Assembly: GCF_001613445.1 (NCBI RefSeq)
Contig: NZ_BDCJ01000012.1
Coordinates: forward strand, 248,001 to 312,000
Reading direction: 5' to 3'
DNA from: Nocardia grenadensis NBRC 108939
Lineage (GTDB): Bacteria; Actinomycetota; Actinomycetes; Mycobacteriales; Mycobacteriaceae
Length of the DNA stretch: 64,000 nucleotides
Below the pieces are notes generated by a model. That model had not been told where the DNA came from. It saw nothing but the letters and a program-made list of their open reading frames with translations, and ran no database searches. Numbering within the stretch: position 1 is the first letter of the stretch; each line of letters starts with the position of its first letter. Positions 1 to 8,295 of the stretch are shown here, one piece after another. A program made the position numbers and the translations under genes.

Positions 1-160
1 GGGTGCCGGTGCCGGTGTTGCCGCCCGGCATCACCGCCGAGGTCAGGGAGCCGACGGTGTCCGACACCGAGTTGTCGTCGTCACCGCAACCGGCGACGAG
101 CAGACCCGCGGCGGCGAGTGCCGCGGTGAATCCGGCCGAGCGTCGAGCGAAGTGGTGCAT
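1..160 (-). CDS. Putative lipoprotein, N-terminal part only (runs off the window)
   Basis: Only about 53 codons are inside the window. The translation begins with an Arg-containing n-region (MHHFARRSAG), a hydrophobic Ala/Leu/Val stretch and a lipobox LVAGC, so it should be a lipid-anchored envelope protein. After the cysteine comes an acidic Asp-rich linker, then Ser/Thr/Gly-rich sequence, typical of tethers in actinobacterial lipoproteins. I chose the ATG at 160 rather than the one at 166, because a GAGAGG ribosome site lies 6 nt before the former and abuts the latter. The mature domain is outside the window, so no function can be given. Confidence 0.75.
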   Translation of the reverse strand, partial: MHHFARRSAGFTAALAAAGLLVAGCGDDDNSVSDTVGSLTSAVMPGGNTGTGT

Positions 161-380
161 GTCCATCCTCTCGCGACAGGCCGGCGTGATGGACGGGCGG
201 GTCGTGGTGGTTCATCACTCCGGCTGTGGGTTCGGCAACGTCGCGGCTACTGATTGTGGAGATTCGTGACGTTACCAGTTCGGTGGCCACGCGGATATTA
301 CCCGTAAGAACCGCGAACACGGCCCGGATGCCGAAAAGTTGCTGGCCACGGCGGGTATGCGCCCGGCGCGCCGGAGGGCC

Positions 381-412
381 CGTGCGGTCCGGAGCAGTGC
401 CCGGACCGCACG
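381..412 (-). terminator. Perfect 12-bp hairpin downstream of glpX
   Basis: The arms cgtgcggtccgg (381-392) and ccggaccgcacg (401-412) are perfectly complementary around an 8-nt loop. The hairpin starts 8 nt past the glpX stop codon (421-423). It has no U-tract, as is usual for actinobacterial terminators, so termination is inferred from position and stem strength. Confidence 0.65.
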
Positions 413-420
413 CGCGGCGC

Positions 421-1464
421 TCAGGGCAGCGGCGGGGCGGCGTGCTCGTCGCCGTGGAAATCGACCGACGAGTATTCGCGGAGTTTGGTGAGCCGGTGGT
501 AGGCGTCGATCATGCGGACCGTGCCTGATTTCGACCGCATCACAATGGACTGGGTGGACGCGCCGCCACCGTAGTAGCGGACCCCGCGCAGCAGATCACC
601 GTCGGTGACGCCGGTGGCGCAGAAGAAGACGTTCTCCCCGGCCACCAGATCCTCGGTGACCAGCACCCGGTCCAGATCGTGGCCGGCGTCGATCGCCTTC
701 TGCTTCTCCTCGTCGTCCTTGGGTGCGAGTCTGCCCTGCAGGGCACCGCCCATACAGCGCATCGCGGCCGCGGCGATGATGCCCTCGGGGGTGCCGCCGA
801 TACCGACCAGGATGTCGGTCCCGGAATCAGGGCGCGCGGCCGCGATGGCGCCGGCCACGTCACCGTCGGAGATCAAGCGGATCCGGGCGCCGGCGTGGCG
901 GACCTCCTGGATCAGGTCGCCGTGGCGGGGGCGGTCCAGAATGCACACGGTGATATCGGAAACCGAGGCATGCTTGGCCTTGGCGACCTTGCGGATGTTC
1001 TCCCCGATGGGCGCCGAGATATCGATCACGTCGGCGGCGTCGGGGCCGACGGCGATCTTCTGCATGTAGAACACCGCCGACGGGTCGAACATGGCGCCGC
1101 GTTCGGCGACCGCCAGCACCGAGATGGCACCGGGGGACCCCTTCGACATCAGGGTGGTGCCGTCGATGGGGTCGACCGCGAAATCGACCTCCGGGCCGGT
1201 GCCGTCACCCACGTTCTCACCGTTGTACAGCATGGGCGCTTCGTCCTTCTCGCCCTCGCCGATCACCACGACGCCACTCATCGATACCGAGCTGACCAGC
1301 TGCCGCATGGCGTCCACGGCCGCCCCGTCGCCGCCTTCTTTGTCGCCCTTGCCCACCCAGCGTCCCGCTGCCATGGCGCCGGCTTCGGTGACGCGGACGA
1401 GTTCGAGCGCGAGGTTGCGGTCGGGCGCCTCGCGGCGGCTCGAAGCGGGCGAAGATGCCGTCAT
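421..1464 (-). CDS. glpX: Class II fructose-1,6-bisphosphatase GlpX
   Basis: Hydrolyses fructose-1,6-bisphosphate to fructose-6-phosphate in gluconeogenesis, in the cytosol. The 347-residue length fits the GlpX family. Visible signatures are GEGEKDEAP (residues 69-77), the metal-binding DPIDGTTL (98-105) shared with lithium-sensitive phosphatases, and the Gly-rich VGIGGTPEG substrate loop near residue 215. The start is well supported: AGGAGG lies about 9 nt before the ATG at 1464. A DUF4245 gene is divergent on the other side, the same neighbourhood as Rv1099c/Rv1100 (recalled from memory). In mycobacteria GlpX is the main FBPase; I see no class I enzyme in this window. Confidence 0.96.
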   Translation of the reverse strand: MTASSPASSRREAPDRNLALELVRVTEAGAMAAGRWVGKGDKEGGDGAAVDAMRQLVSSVSMSGVVVIGEGEKDEAPMLYNGENVGDGTGPEVDFAVDPIDGTTLMSKGSPGAISVLAVAERGAMFDPSAVFYMQKIAVGPDAADVIDISAPIGENIRKVAKAKHASVSDITVCILDRPRHGDLIQEVRHAGARIRLISDGDVAGAIAAARPDSGTDILVGIGGTPEGIIAAAAMRCMGGALQGRLAPKDDEEKQKAIDAGHDLDRVLVTEDLVAGENVFFCATGVTDGDLLRGVRYYGGGASTQSIVMRSKSGTVRMIDAYHRLTKLREYSSVDFHGDEHAAPPLP

Positions 1465-1580
1465 GGCGGGTGCCTCCTAGGTTGTGTAACTTGCCGTAAT
1501 TGTCGCATCGCCGGATTGCGTGCCGGTGATCACCTGGTACGGCAGTACCGGGGGCGGCGCGGGGTCCCGCCGTTACCACG

Positions 1581-2165
1581 ATGGATACTGGGAGCGTGCC
1601 GAACAAGAAGCCACGCATCATGAACGACTACCGGGATCTTTTCTGGTCGTTGATCCCGTTGGTGCTGATCGCCGTGGTGTTCGCCGGACTGACCAGTCAG
1701 TGCAGTCTCGCCACGACCGGTCCCACCCAGGGCACGATACCGAGTTTCGACGCCGCCGCGGCGCTGCGCTCGGACGCGCGCAACCTGTCGTTCCCGATCC
1801 GTCAACCGGCCGTCCCACAGAACTGGCGGCCGAATTCCGGGAGCCGCGACACCATCACCGAACGCGGCGGCGGCACGGTCAGCACCATCGGTTATGTCAC
1901 CGGTGTGGGCACCTATATGGAACTCGACCAGAGCGACGCCACCGAAGAGGTCCTGGCCGGACATATCGCAGGCAGCCGGTATGCCACCGGGACCCGGGAT
2001 ATCGCCGGGCAGAAATGGGTGGTCTACCAGGAGCCCGGCGCCGAGCCCGCGTGGGTCGCCGATTTCGGGGACAGCCGGGTGCTGATCCGGGGCGCCGGCA
2101 ATACCGAGGCCTTCGAGACCCTGGCCGCCGCGGTGGTGGCCGCCCGGCCGCTCCCGACCACGTAA
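1581..2165 (+). CDS. DUF4245 membrane-anchored protein
   Basis: A 194-residue protein with one N-terminal transmembrane helix (about residues 21-41, LFWSLIPLVLIAVVFAG) and an extracytoplasmic domain with motifs such as WRPNSGS and a C-terminal WVADFGDS. It matches the DUF4245 family found divergent to glpX in Nocardia and Mycobacterium. The molecular function is unknown. The start is uncertain: ATG 1581, GTG 1596 and ATG 1620 are all in frame and none has a strong ribosome site; the last begins MNDYRDLFW, directly before the membrane helix. It converges on xseB, with 25 nt between the stop codons. Confidence 0.85.
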   Translation: MDTGSVPNKKPRIMNDYRDLFWSLIPLVLIAVVFAGLTSQCSLATTGPTQGTIPSFDAAAALRSDARNLSFPIRQPAVPQNWRPNSGSRDTITERGGGTVSTIGYVTGVGTYMELDQSDATEEVLAGHIAGSRYATGTRDIAGQKWVVYQEPGAEPAWVADFGDSRVLIRGAGNTEAFETLAAAVVAARPLPTT

Positions 2166-2190
2166 CCGGCCAACTGGGGGTAGGCGCGGG

Positions 2191-2424
2191 TCATTCCGCG
2201 TCGTCGGATTCGGCCAGCGCTTTCTCGATCCGCTGCCGCGCCCCGGCCAGATGTTCTTCGCACCGGTTGGCGAGCGCCTCGCCGCGTTCCCAGAGCGCGA
2301 GGGCGTCGTCGAGGTCCATACCGCCCTGCTCCAGCATTTTCACCACGCCCGCCAGCTCGTCGCGGGCGCGTTCGTAGCCGAGGCCGGCGATATCGGCCAG
2401 ATCGTCGGTGCCGGTATCGGACAC
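2191..2424 (-). CDS. xseB: Exodeoxyribonuclease VII small subunit
   Basis: A 77-residue protein of the XseB family, recognised by the helical core YERARDELAGVVKMLEQGG and ALALWERGEALANRCEEHL. Several small subunits bind one XseA to form the single-strand-specific exonuclease VII, which acts in cytoplasmic DNA repair. The GTG start lies 2 nt beyond the xseA stop codon, with a GAGAGGAC ribosome site inside the end of xseA, so the two are translated from one message. A longer open frame reads upstream through xseA, but that part is only an out-of-frame translation of xseA. Confidence 0.93.
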   Translation of the reverse strand: MSDTGTDDLADIAGLGYERARDELAGVVKMLEQGGMDLDDALALWERGEALANRCEEHLAGARQRIEKALAESDDAE

Positions 2425-2426
2425 GG

Positions 2427-3764
2427 TCAGGTCCTCTCGGAGTCGTCGGAGCGGGTGCGGGAGCCGTGTTCGCCGAGCCGTTCGGCACCGAGGGCGGCGG
2501 CGGAGATCGCGCCGTCCCCGACCCGGATACGCAACTGGCTGCCGGCGGGCGAATCGGCGACAGCGCGCACCACATGCCGTTCGGGTCCGGTCACCCGCTG
2601 CACCACAGCGTAGCCGCGGGCCAGGGTCGCGGCCGGGCCGACCGCGGTCAGCTGACGCCGCAGATGGTCGGTGGTCACCGATTCGGCGCGGACCAGACTC
2701 TCGACGCAGCGGCGGGTCGCGGTGCGCAGGCGTTCGATCTCGTCGTGGCGGTGGCCGAGATCGCGCAGCGGATCGGCCAGGACCGGGCGCGACCGCAATT
2801 GCCGCAGCGCCGCCGACTCCCGTTCGACCCAGCCGCGCAGTGCCGCCGCGGACCGCGCGCGCAGTTCCCGGACGAGCGCGGTCTCGGCGGCGGCGTCGGG
2901 CACGATCCGTTTGGCGGCGTCGGTCGGGGTGGCCGCGCGCAGATCCGCGACCAGGTCGGAGACCGGGGAATCGGGTTCGTGACCGATGGCGCTCACGATG
3001 GGGGTGGTCGCGGCGACGAGGGCCCGGCACAGTGTCTCGTCGGAGAACGGCAGCAGATCCTCCACACTGCCGCCGCCGCGGGCGAGCACGATCACCTCGA
3101 CCGCCGGGTCGCGATCCAGGGCCGCCAGCGCGTCGAGGATCTGCGGGACCGCGGACGGACCCTGCACGGCGGTGTTGCGGATCTCGAACCGCACCGCGGG
3201 CCAGCGGTCCCGGGCCACGCTCAGCACATCGTGTTCGGCGGCGCTGCCGCGGCCGGTGATCAGCCCGATGGTGCCGGGCAGGAAGGGGACCGGGCGTTTG
3301 AGCCGCGGATCGAACAGGCCCTCGGCATCCAGCAGGGCCTTCAACCGTTCGATCCGTGCCAGTAGTTCGCCGACACCGACCGGGCGGATCTCGGAGATGC
3401 GCAGCGACAGGGTGCCGCGGCCGGGGAAGAAGGAAAGCTTGCCGTAGACCACCACCCGGCTGCCTTCCTGCAGCGGGACAGGGGAGGCGCGCAACAGGGC
3501 CGGATCGCAGGTCACCGACAGTGACATATCGGCGGCCGGATCGCGCAGCACCAGGAAGGCGGTGCGGGTGCCGGGCCGCAGGTTGATCTGGGTGAGCTGG
3601 CCTTCCACCCAGATACTGCCGAGCCGGTCGATCCACTGGGCGACCTTCATCGACACCGAGCGCACCGGCCACGGCTGCTCGGCGGAATTGGCGGGGGCGG
3701 ATGCCTGCCCGGGCCGGCCGGAACCGCTCCGGCCGACCGGGGGCGCGGGATCGGCCTCGGTCAC
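2427..3764 (-). CDS. xseA: Exodeoxyribonuclease VII large subunit
   Basis: The catalytic subunit (445 residues) of exonuclease VII, which degrades single-stranded DNA from either end. An N-terminal OB-fold spans roughly residues 35-130 (WVEGQLTQINLRPGTRTAFL), followed by the catalytic domain with ITGRGSAAEHDVL, RGGGSVEDLLPFSDE and SAIGHEPDSPVSDLVADLRA, and a coiled-coil C-terminal half. The first 35 residues are Pro/Gly/Ser-rich and variable. The GTG start overlaps the stop codon of the upstream gene as GTGA, indicating translational coupling in a three-gene operon with xseB downstream. Confidence 0.95.
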   Translation of the reverse strand: MTEADPAPPVGRSGSGRPGQASAPANSAEQPWPVRSVSMKVAQWIDRLGSIWVEGQLTQINLRPGTRTAFLVLRDPAADMSLSVTCDPALLRASPVPLQEGSRVVVYGKLSFFPGRGTLSLRISEIRPVGVGELLARIERLKALLDAEGLFDPRLKRPVPFLPGTIGLITGRGSAAEHDVLSVARDRWPAVRFEIRNTAVQGPSAVPQILDALAALDRDPAVEVIVLARGGGSVEDLLPFSDETLCRALVAATTPIVSAIGHEPDSPVSDLVADLRAATPTDAAKRIVPDAAAETALVRELRARSAAALRGWVERESAALRQLRSRPVLADPLRDLGHRHDEIERLRTATRRCVESLVRAESVTTDHLRRQLTAVGPAATLARGYAVVQRVTGPERHVVRAVADSPAGSQLRIRVGDGAISAAALGAERLGEHGSRTRSDDSERT

Positions 3765-4492
3765 TGGGCTCGCACGGTGGCGATCCGGTTGGTCAGCATG
3801 GTCACGAACGCGGCGCGATCCAGGGTGCGCTGTTCGTAGTCGAGCAGGGCGACCAGATCGTTGACCGTGAGCGTGCGCAGCCGTCCGCGCAGCTGGGCGA
3901 GGGTCATATTCGGGTAGTCGTAGCGGGCGCCGGCCTCGGGAAGTTCGGGCGCGGGCGCCGGCTCGGGTTCGGCGACGGGCTCGGGATCGGCGGTGGTGGC
4001 GGATTCGGGTCCGTCGACCGCGGCCGCGCCGGTCACCTCGATATCGCTGACCGCGTCACCGGCGTCGACGGTGGTCTCGGCGTCGAAGGTGCGGGCCGCG
4101 GGCACCGGGTTGCCGTTCTGGATCGCGCGCAACCCGGCCAAGGTCTCCTGCAGGGCCTGCTCGACCTCGGCCGGATCGGGTTCGACGCGGTCGAAGCTGC
4201 TGTTGCGGCGGCGCCGGATGGCACCGGACTCGCGCACCGGCGGGTTGTCGTCCTCGTCGAAGGTGGCCCATTCGGGCTGTTCCTCGGGACGGTTGATGAT
4301 CCGGTCGAATACCGAATCGCCCTTGATCGCGAGACTGGTGACGAACTGCTGGACGTGCATTCCCGTCTGCAGTAATTGGCTTACCGCGGTGAGCGGTAGT
4401 TTCGCCGCCGCCGAGGGCAGCCGTCGCGTCTCCTCGAGAACATAGACGGCGGCTCCGGCGGCGACGCGGGCCAGGAACGGTGGTCGAAACAT
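3761..4492 (-). CDS. Rv1109c-like protein of the type annotated as lipid droplet-associated
   Basis: 243 residues starting MFRPPFLARVAAGAAV. The N-terminal half is an amphipathic/hydrophobic helical region (about residues 1-60, including AAGAAVYVLEETRRLPSAA). Next comes an acidic and basic middle (FDEDDNPPVRES, IRRRR), a Pro/Glu/Ala-rich linker, and a C-terminal helical domain (LAQLRGRLRTLTVNDLVALL) that resembles a small helical binding module. Homologues next to xseA and ispH in Nocardia and Mycobacterium are often annotated as lipid-droplet proteins; I infer that role from family and location only. It ends within the xseA start (4-nt overlap). A longer upstream frame exists, but ATG 4492 begins the conserved part. 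Confidence 0.72.
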   Translation of the reverse strand: MFRPPFLARVAAGAAVYVLEETRRLPSAAAKLPLTAVSQLLQTGMHVQQFVTSLAIKGDSVFDRIINRPEEQPEWATFDEDDNPPVRESGAIRRRRNSSFDRVEPDPAEVEQALQETLAGLRAIQNGNPVPAARTFDAETTVDAGDAVSDIEVTGAAAVDGPESATTADPEPVAEPEPAPAPELPEAGARYDYPNMTLAQLRGRLRTLTVNDLVALLDYEQRTLDRAAFVTMLTNRIATVRAQ

Positions 4493-4818
4493 GGTAATAG
4501 CCTGCCCGATATAGCGGGGTACGCAAAAGAGGGTGCGCGTACCCGGCACGCCGCGGCGGGTCTCGGTGGATGCCGGGCGTTGGGCGGGCGGACGCTCCCG
4601 CGGATGCGTCGCGGAAATCCGGAACCGGCGCAGAGCCGGATCGGTGGGTGAACCCGCACACCTCTTCCAGGGGTGGTTCCCCGGCGACCGGTGCCGCGGG
4701 GCCGTCGAGGGCCGCCGGTGAGCGGGGTGAACGGGTCGAACCGGTGGTCGGGGCGCGGCGCGGCCGGCGGGGTGCACGGGCGCGGCGGGCACGGAGGTAC
4801 GCACGTATTCTGTGGGGC
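4493..4818. promoter_or_regulatory. Divergent promoter region of the xse operon and ispH, with an inverted repeat
   Basis: A 326-nt non-coding region between divergent genes. An 8-bp inverted repeat, GGGTACGC (4517-4524) and GCGTACCC (4537-4544), lies 25 nt upstream of the Rv1109c-like gene and could be an operator. On the plus strand, TATTCT (4806-4811) ends 7 nt before the ispH ATG, the layout of a leaderless promoter. The remaining roughly 250 nt shows nothing I can name. Confidence 0.4.
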
Positions 4819-5826
4819 ATGTCCTCGGCAATACCGTTGAATGTCGGAATCGCTCGCTCGGCCGGCGCCGCGACCGCCGCCCCCGAAGGAAAACGAGTGC
4901 TGCTCGCCGAACCGCGCGGATACTGCGCGGGTGTGGACCGTGCCGTCGAAACCGTGGAAAAGGCGCTGGAGAAGCACGGGGCGCCGATTTACGTCCGCAA
5001 GGAGATCGTGCACAACCGCCACGTGGTGGAAACGCTGCGCGAGCGCGGCGTGATCTTCGTCGACACCACCGACGAGGTCCCCGAAGGGGAACTGGTGGTG
5101 TTCTCCGCGCACGGTGTCTCGCCCGCGGTGCACGCGACCGCCGCCGAGCGCAACCTGCGCACGATCGACGCGACCTGTCCGCTGGTGACCAAGGTCCATC
5201 AGGAGGCCAAACGCTTCGCTCGTGACGACTACGACATCCTGCTGATCGGCCACGAGGGCCACGAGGAGGTCGAGGGAACCGCCGGCGAGGCCCCCGAACA
5301 CGTCCAACTGGTCGACGGTCCGGACGCGGTCGAGAAGGTGACCGTACGTGACGAGTCCAAGGTGATCTGGCTGTCGCAGACCACGCTGAGCGTGGACGAG
5401 ACCATGGAGACGGTGTCGCGGCTGCGGGAGAAGTTCCCGGCGCTGCAGGATCCGCCCAGTGACGATATCTGCTACGCCACCCAGAACCGGCAGGTCGCGG
5501 TGAAGGCGATGGCCCCGGAATGCGATCTGGTGATCGTCGTGGGTTCGCGCAACTCGTCGAACTCGGTGCGCCTGGTGGAGGTGGCCCTCGGCGCCGGGGC
5601 CCGCGCGTCGTATCTGGTGGACTACGCGCGCGAGTTGGACCCGGCGTGGCTCGAGGGGGTGAGCACGGTCGGGATCACCTCCGGCGCGTCGGTCCCCGAG
5701 ATCTTGGTGCGCGGAGTGCTGGACATGCTCGCCGAACACGGGTTCGGCGAGGTCCAGCCGGTGACCACCGCGAACGAGACCCTCGTGTTCGCACTGCCCC
5801 GGGAGCTGCGGGCCGCTCGGCGCTGA
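4819..5826 (+). CDS. ispH: 4-hydroxy-3-methylbut-2-enyl diphosphate reductase
   Basis: The last step of the MEP isoprenoid pathway: a cytoplasmic [4Fe-4S] enzyme that turns HMBPP into IPP and DMAPP. The three cluster cysteines are present at C36 (EPRGYCAGVD), C120 (IDATCPLVTKVH) and C218 (DDICYATQNRQ), with the conserved SAHGVSP near residue 96. At 335 residues it is full length, with an Ala-rich N-terminal extension before the conserved RVLLAEPRG. The start at ATG 4819 is preferred because a -10-like TATTCT lies 7 nt upstream and no ribosome site is visible. It is the lytB2 orthologue by context. Confidence 0.96.
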   Translation: MSSAIPLNVGIARSAGAATAAPEGKRVLLAEPRGYCAGVDRAVETVEKALEKHGAPIYVRKEIVHNRHVVETLRERGVIFVDTTDEVPEGELVVFSAHGVSPAVHATAAERNLRTIDATCPLVTKVHQEAKRFARDDYDILLIGHEGHEEVEGTAGEAPEHVQLVDGPDAVEKVTVRDESKVIWLSQTTLSVDETMETVSRLREKFPALQDPPSDDICYATQNRQVAVKAMAPECDLVIVVGSRNSSNSVRLVEVALGAGARASYLVDYARELDPAWLEGVSTVGITSGASVPEILVRGVLDMLAEHGFGEVQPVTTANETLVFALPRELRAARR

Positions 5827-5857
5827 CCCGCGCTCACCTCAGGCGACGGCCCGGCGC

Positions 5858-6973
5858 TCAGCGGCGCTCGGGACGCCGCCGTTCCGGAATCGGTTCGCGG
5901 ACCCGGGCGGTCTGCGGTGCCCGGGCCGGCTCGCCCCGGCGGGCGTTCGCGCGCACCGGTTCGTCCGGGACCGGTGCCGCCGGGCGGGCGGGCCGGTGCT
6001 GACGCATCTCACGGGTGCGAGGGGCGGCGCCCCGCGCGGCCGGCTCGGCGGGCGGACGGCCCCGGCCGCCGCGGCGTGGGGGCTCGTCGAACGATTCGTG
6101 GGTGTAATCGGGCTCGGGGTTCTCGGGTCGTTTCGGCCGCGCTTTCGCCTTGGTCCGGCCGTTGGCCTTGGATCGTGCCGCCAGGGTCTCGGCGCGCGAG
6201 GGTTTGCTCCCTCGGGCCGTTTTGCCTTCGCCCACGGGACGCTTCGCCTGTCCGCGGCTCGGCCGCTTCGCGGTCTCGCGGCGGGGCCGGTTCTCTGCCC
6301 GTTCCTTGGTCTCGCCGCGGGTCGCGCGCCGTTCGCTACGGCCCCAGCTCGTGCCGCGCCGGGCGGCGGCGGTCTCGCGGGCCGCGTTCTCCGAGCGGAA
6401 CTGTGCGATCCGGATCCCGGCGATGATCAGCACCAGGACGGTGGCCAGCATCATCGGCGGGAAACGGTGCACCAGCGGGATCGCCAGGTTCAGCAGGATG
6501 TCCTTGAGGGAGGCGGTGCCGGTCCCGGTGAGCTGACGGTATGCGATCGGTACGGCCACGAACAGCAATAGCGGCGGTAACACCATGGTGGTGAACAGGC
6601 CGCGGAACCGCACCGCCGCCACCGCCGCCAGACATCCGAGGATGTAGAACGCGCTGAAGGTGCCGGTCAGGTCCGTGACGTCGCCGAGGGCATCGATGAG
6701 GAAACCCAGGAAGGTGCAGACCGCAGCGATGAGAACCGCGGCATAAGCCGGGACACCCGGCACCGTCGGCAATAACGAACGTTGCGGCGCGGGCACCCGG
6801 GAATTCACTCGTTGGGAAGCAGCCACGTATTGAACACTATCGTCCGGAAGGGTCGGCTGTGTTACGGCACGGCGGGTCCGGCTCCCCGATTGTGCGGAAA
6901 CGGTGGTCGGCGGCGGTATACATTCCGTCAAGGGATATGGGTGGCGCGCAACACGATGGCGCAATGGAGACAC
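5858..6973 (-). CDS. DUF6542 membrane protein with long basic C-terminal tail
   Basis: About 371 residues from the GTG at 6973 (AAGGA nearby); in-frame GTGs at 6826 and 6808 are alternatives, so the start is uncertain. Four hydrophobic segments lie in the N-terminal half (VPAYAAVLIAAVCTFLGFLI; FYILGCLAAVAAV; VLPPLLLFVAVPIAY; MLATVLVLIIAGI). They are followed by about 170 residues of Arg/Lys/Pro/Glu-rich low-complexity sequence, probably a disordered cytoplasmic tail. It matches the DUF6542 family beside ispH (Rv1111c position, recalled). Function is unknown; the basic tail could contact acidic lipids or nucleic acid, which is inference only. Confidence 0.75.
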   Translation of the reverse strand: MSPLRHRVARHPYPLTECIPPPTTVSAQSGSRTRRAVTQPTLPDDSVQYVAASQRVNSRVPAPQRSLLPTVPGVPAYAAVLIAAVCTFLGFLIDALGDVTDLTGTFSAFYILGCLAAVAAVRFRGLFTTMVLPPLLLFVAVPIAYRQLTGTGTASLKDILLNLAIPLVHRFPPMMLATVLVLIIAGIRIAQFRSENAARETAAARRGTSWGRSERRATRGETKERAENRPRRETAKRPSRGQAKRPVGEGKTARGSKPSRAETLAARSKANGRTKAKARPKRPENPEPDYTHESFDEPPRRGGRGRPPAEPAARGAAPRTREMRQHRPARPAAPVPDEPVRANARRGEPARAPQTARVREPIPERRRPERR

Positions 6974-7098
6974 TGTCCTTGGTGGTCACGGGTCCGCCGG
7001 GCCAGGGGCGGTACGGGTCTCGGCGTGTTGCCGGTGTGGCGTCCCGGGTATCGGTACCGGCATTGAAGCTGTCGGTGCGGTGCCCTAAATTCGCCGTC

Positions 7099-8295
7099 AT
7101 GCGAATCCTGCATACGTCGGACTGGCATATCGGTCGCACCTTTCACGGCGTGGACCTGCTGGCCGACCAGTCGCGGGTACTCGAAGCGATCGCCGAGCTC
7201 GTGGCCGCCGAAGAGGTGGACACCGTCGTGCTTTCCGGCGATGTCTACGATCGCTCCATCCCCAGCGCGGACGCGATCGCGGTCTGCAACAGGGGGTTCG
7301 AGGCCATCCGGGCGGCCGGGGCGCGCATCGTGGTCACCTCCGGTAACCACGATTCGCCGACGCGGCTCGGGGCGGGCGCCGGTTTCGCGGCGGCCGGCGG
7401 GCTGTATCTGCGCACCACGGTGGCGGATTCGGCACAGCCGGTGCTGCTGTCCGACGAGCACGGTGCGGTCGCCTTCTACGGCATCCCCTATCTGGAGCCG
7501 GAGATATGCCGCGGCGAGCTCGGCGTGCCGCGGGCCCGGTCGCATGCCGAGGTGCTCGCGGCGGTACTGGAACGGATCCGGGTGGATATCGCGCAGCGGC
7601 CGGACACTCGGACGGTACTGCTGGCGCACGCCTTCGTGGTGGGCGGTGCGGCGACGGGCTCGGAGCGGTCGATCTCGGTGGGCGGAGTGGAGACGGTGCC
7701 GCTGGGGATGTTCACCGAGCCGGGTTTCGACTATGTCGCGCTCGGGCATCTGCATTCGCCGCAGACCCTCGCCGAAACGGTGCGCTATTCGGGCTCGCCG
7801 CTTCCGTATTCGTTCGGGGAGAGCACGCACCGCAAGAAGGCGTGGCTGGTGGACCTCGGTGATACCGGCCCCGCCCGGGTGCGCGGTCTGGAATTGCCGC
7901 TGGTCCGCGGGCTGAGCCGGCTCACCGGGACTCTGGAGGACCTGCTGACCGACCCCGCGTGGGAAACGGCCGAGCAGCACTACGTCTCGGTATCGCTCAC
8001 CGACTACGCCCGCCCGGTGGACGCCATGCGCCGATTGCGTGAGCGTTTCCCGTACGCGGTGCACGTGGAATGGGAACGGCCCCGGGGCGACCCGGCCCTG
8101 CGTTACCGGGAGCGGGTGCGCGGCCGCGCCGATACCGATATCGCCCACACCTTCCTCACCGATGTGCGCGGCGAGCCGAACACCTCGGAAATGGATTGGC
8201 TGACCCGAGCCATGGCCGCTGCGGTCCGGGAGACAGAGGTGGTCCGCGACGATCTCGGCGCATCACCGGCGGCCGATACGGAACTCACCGCATGA
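7099..8295 (+). CDS. sbcD: SbcD: exonuclease subunit of the SbcCD (Mre11-Rad50) complex
   Basis: A 398-residue calcineurin-type metallophosphoesterase. Motifs seen in order: TSDWHIG, LSGDVYDRS, VVTSGNHDSPTRL, the LLAHAFV histidine motif and the VALGHLHSPQ pair. These residues bind two Mn ions. SbcD is the nuclease that, with the SbcC ATPase, opens hairpins and processes blocked DNA ends. ATG 7099 is preceded by TAAATT ending 7 nt upstream, suggesting a leaderless mRNA. The stop overlaps the sbcC start as ATGA, so the two subunits are translationally coupled. Confidence 0.95.
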   Translation: MRILHTSDWHIGRTFHGVDLLADQSRVLEAIAELVAAEEVDTVVLSGDVYDRSIPSADAIAVCNRGFEAIRAAGARIVVTSGNHDSPTRLGAGAGFAAAGGLYLRTTVADSAQPVLLSDEHGAVAFYGIPYLEPEICRGELGVPRARSHAEVLAAVLERIRVDIAQRPDTRTVLLAHAFVVGGAATGSERSISVGGVETVPLGMFTEPGFDYVALGHLHSPQTLAETVRYSGSPLPYSFGESTHRKKAWLVDLGDTGPARVRGLELPLVRGLSRLTGTLEDLLTDPAWETAEQHYVSVSLTDYARPVDAMRRLRERFPYAVHVEWERPRGDPALRYRERVRGRADTDIAHTFLTDVRGEPNTSEMDWLTRAMAAAVRETEVVRDDLGASPAADTELTA

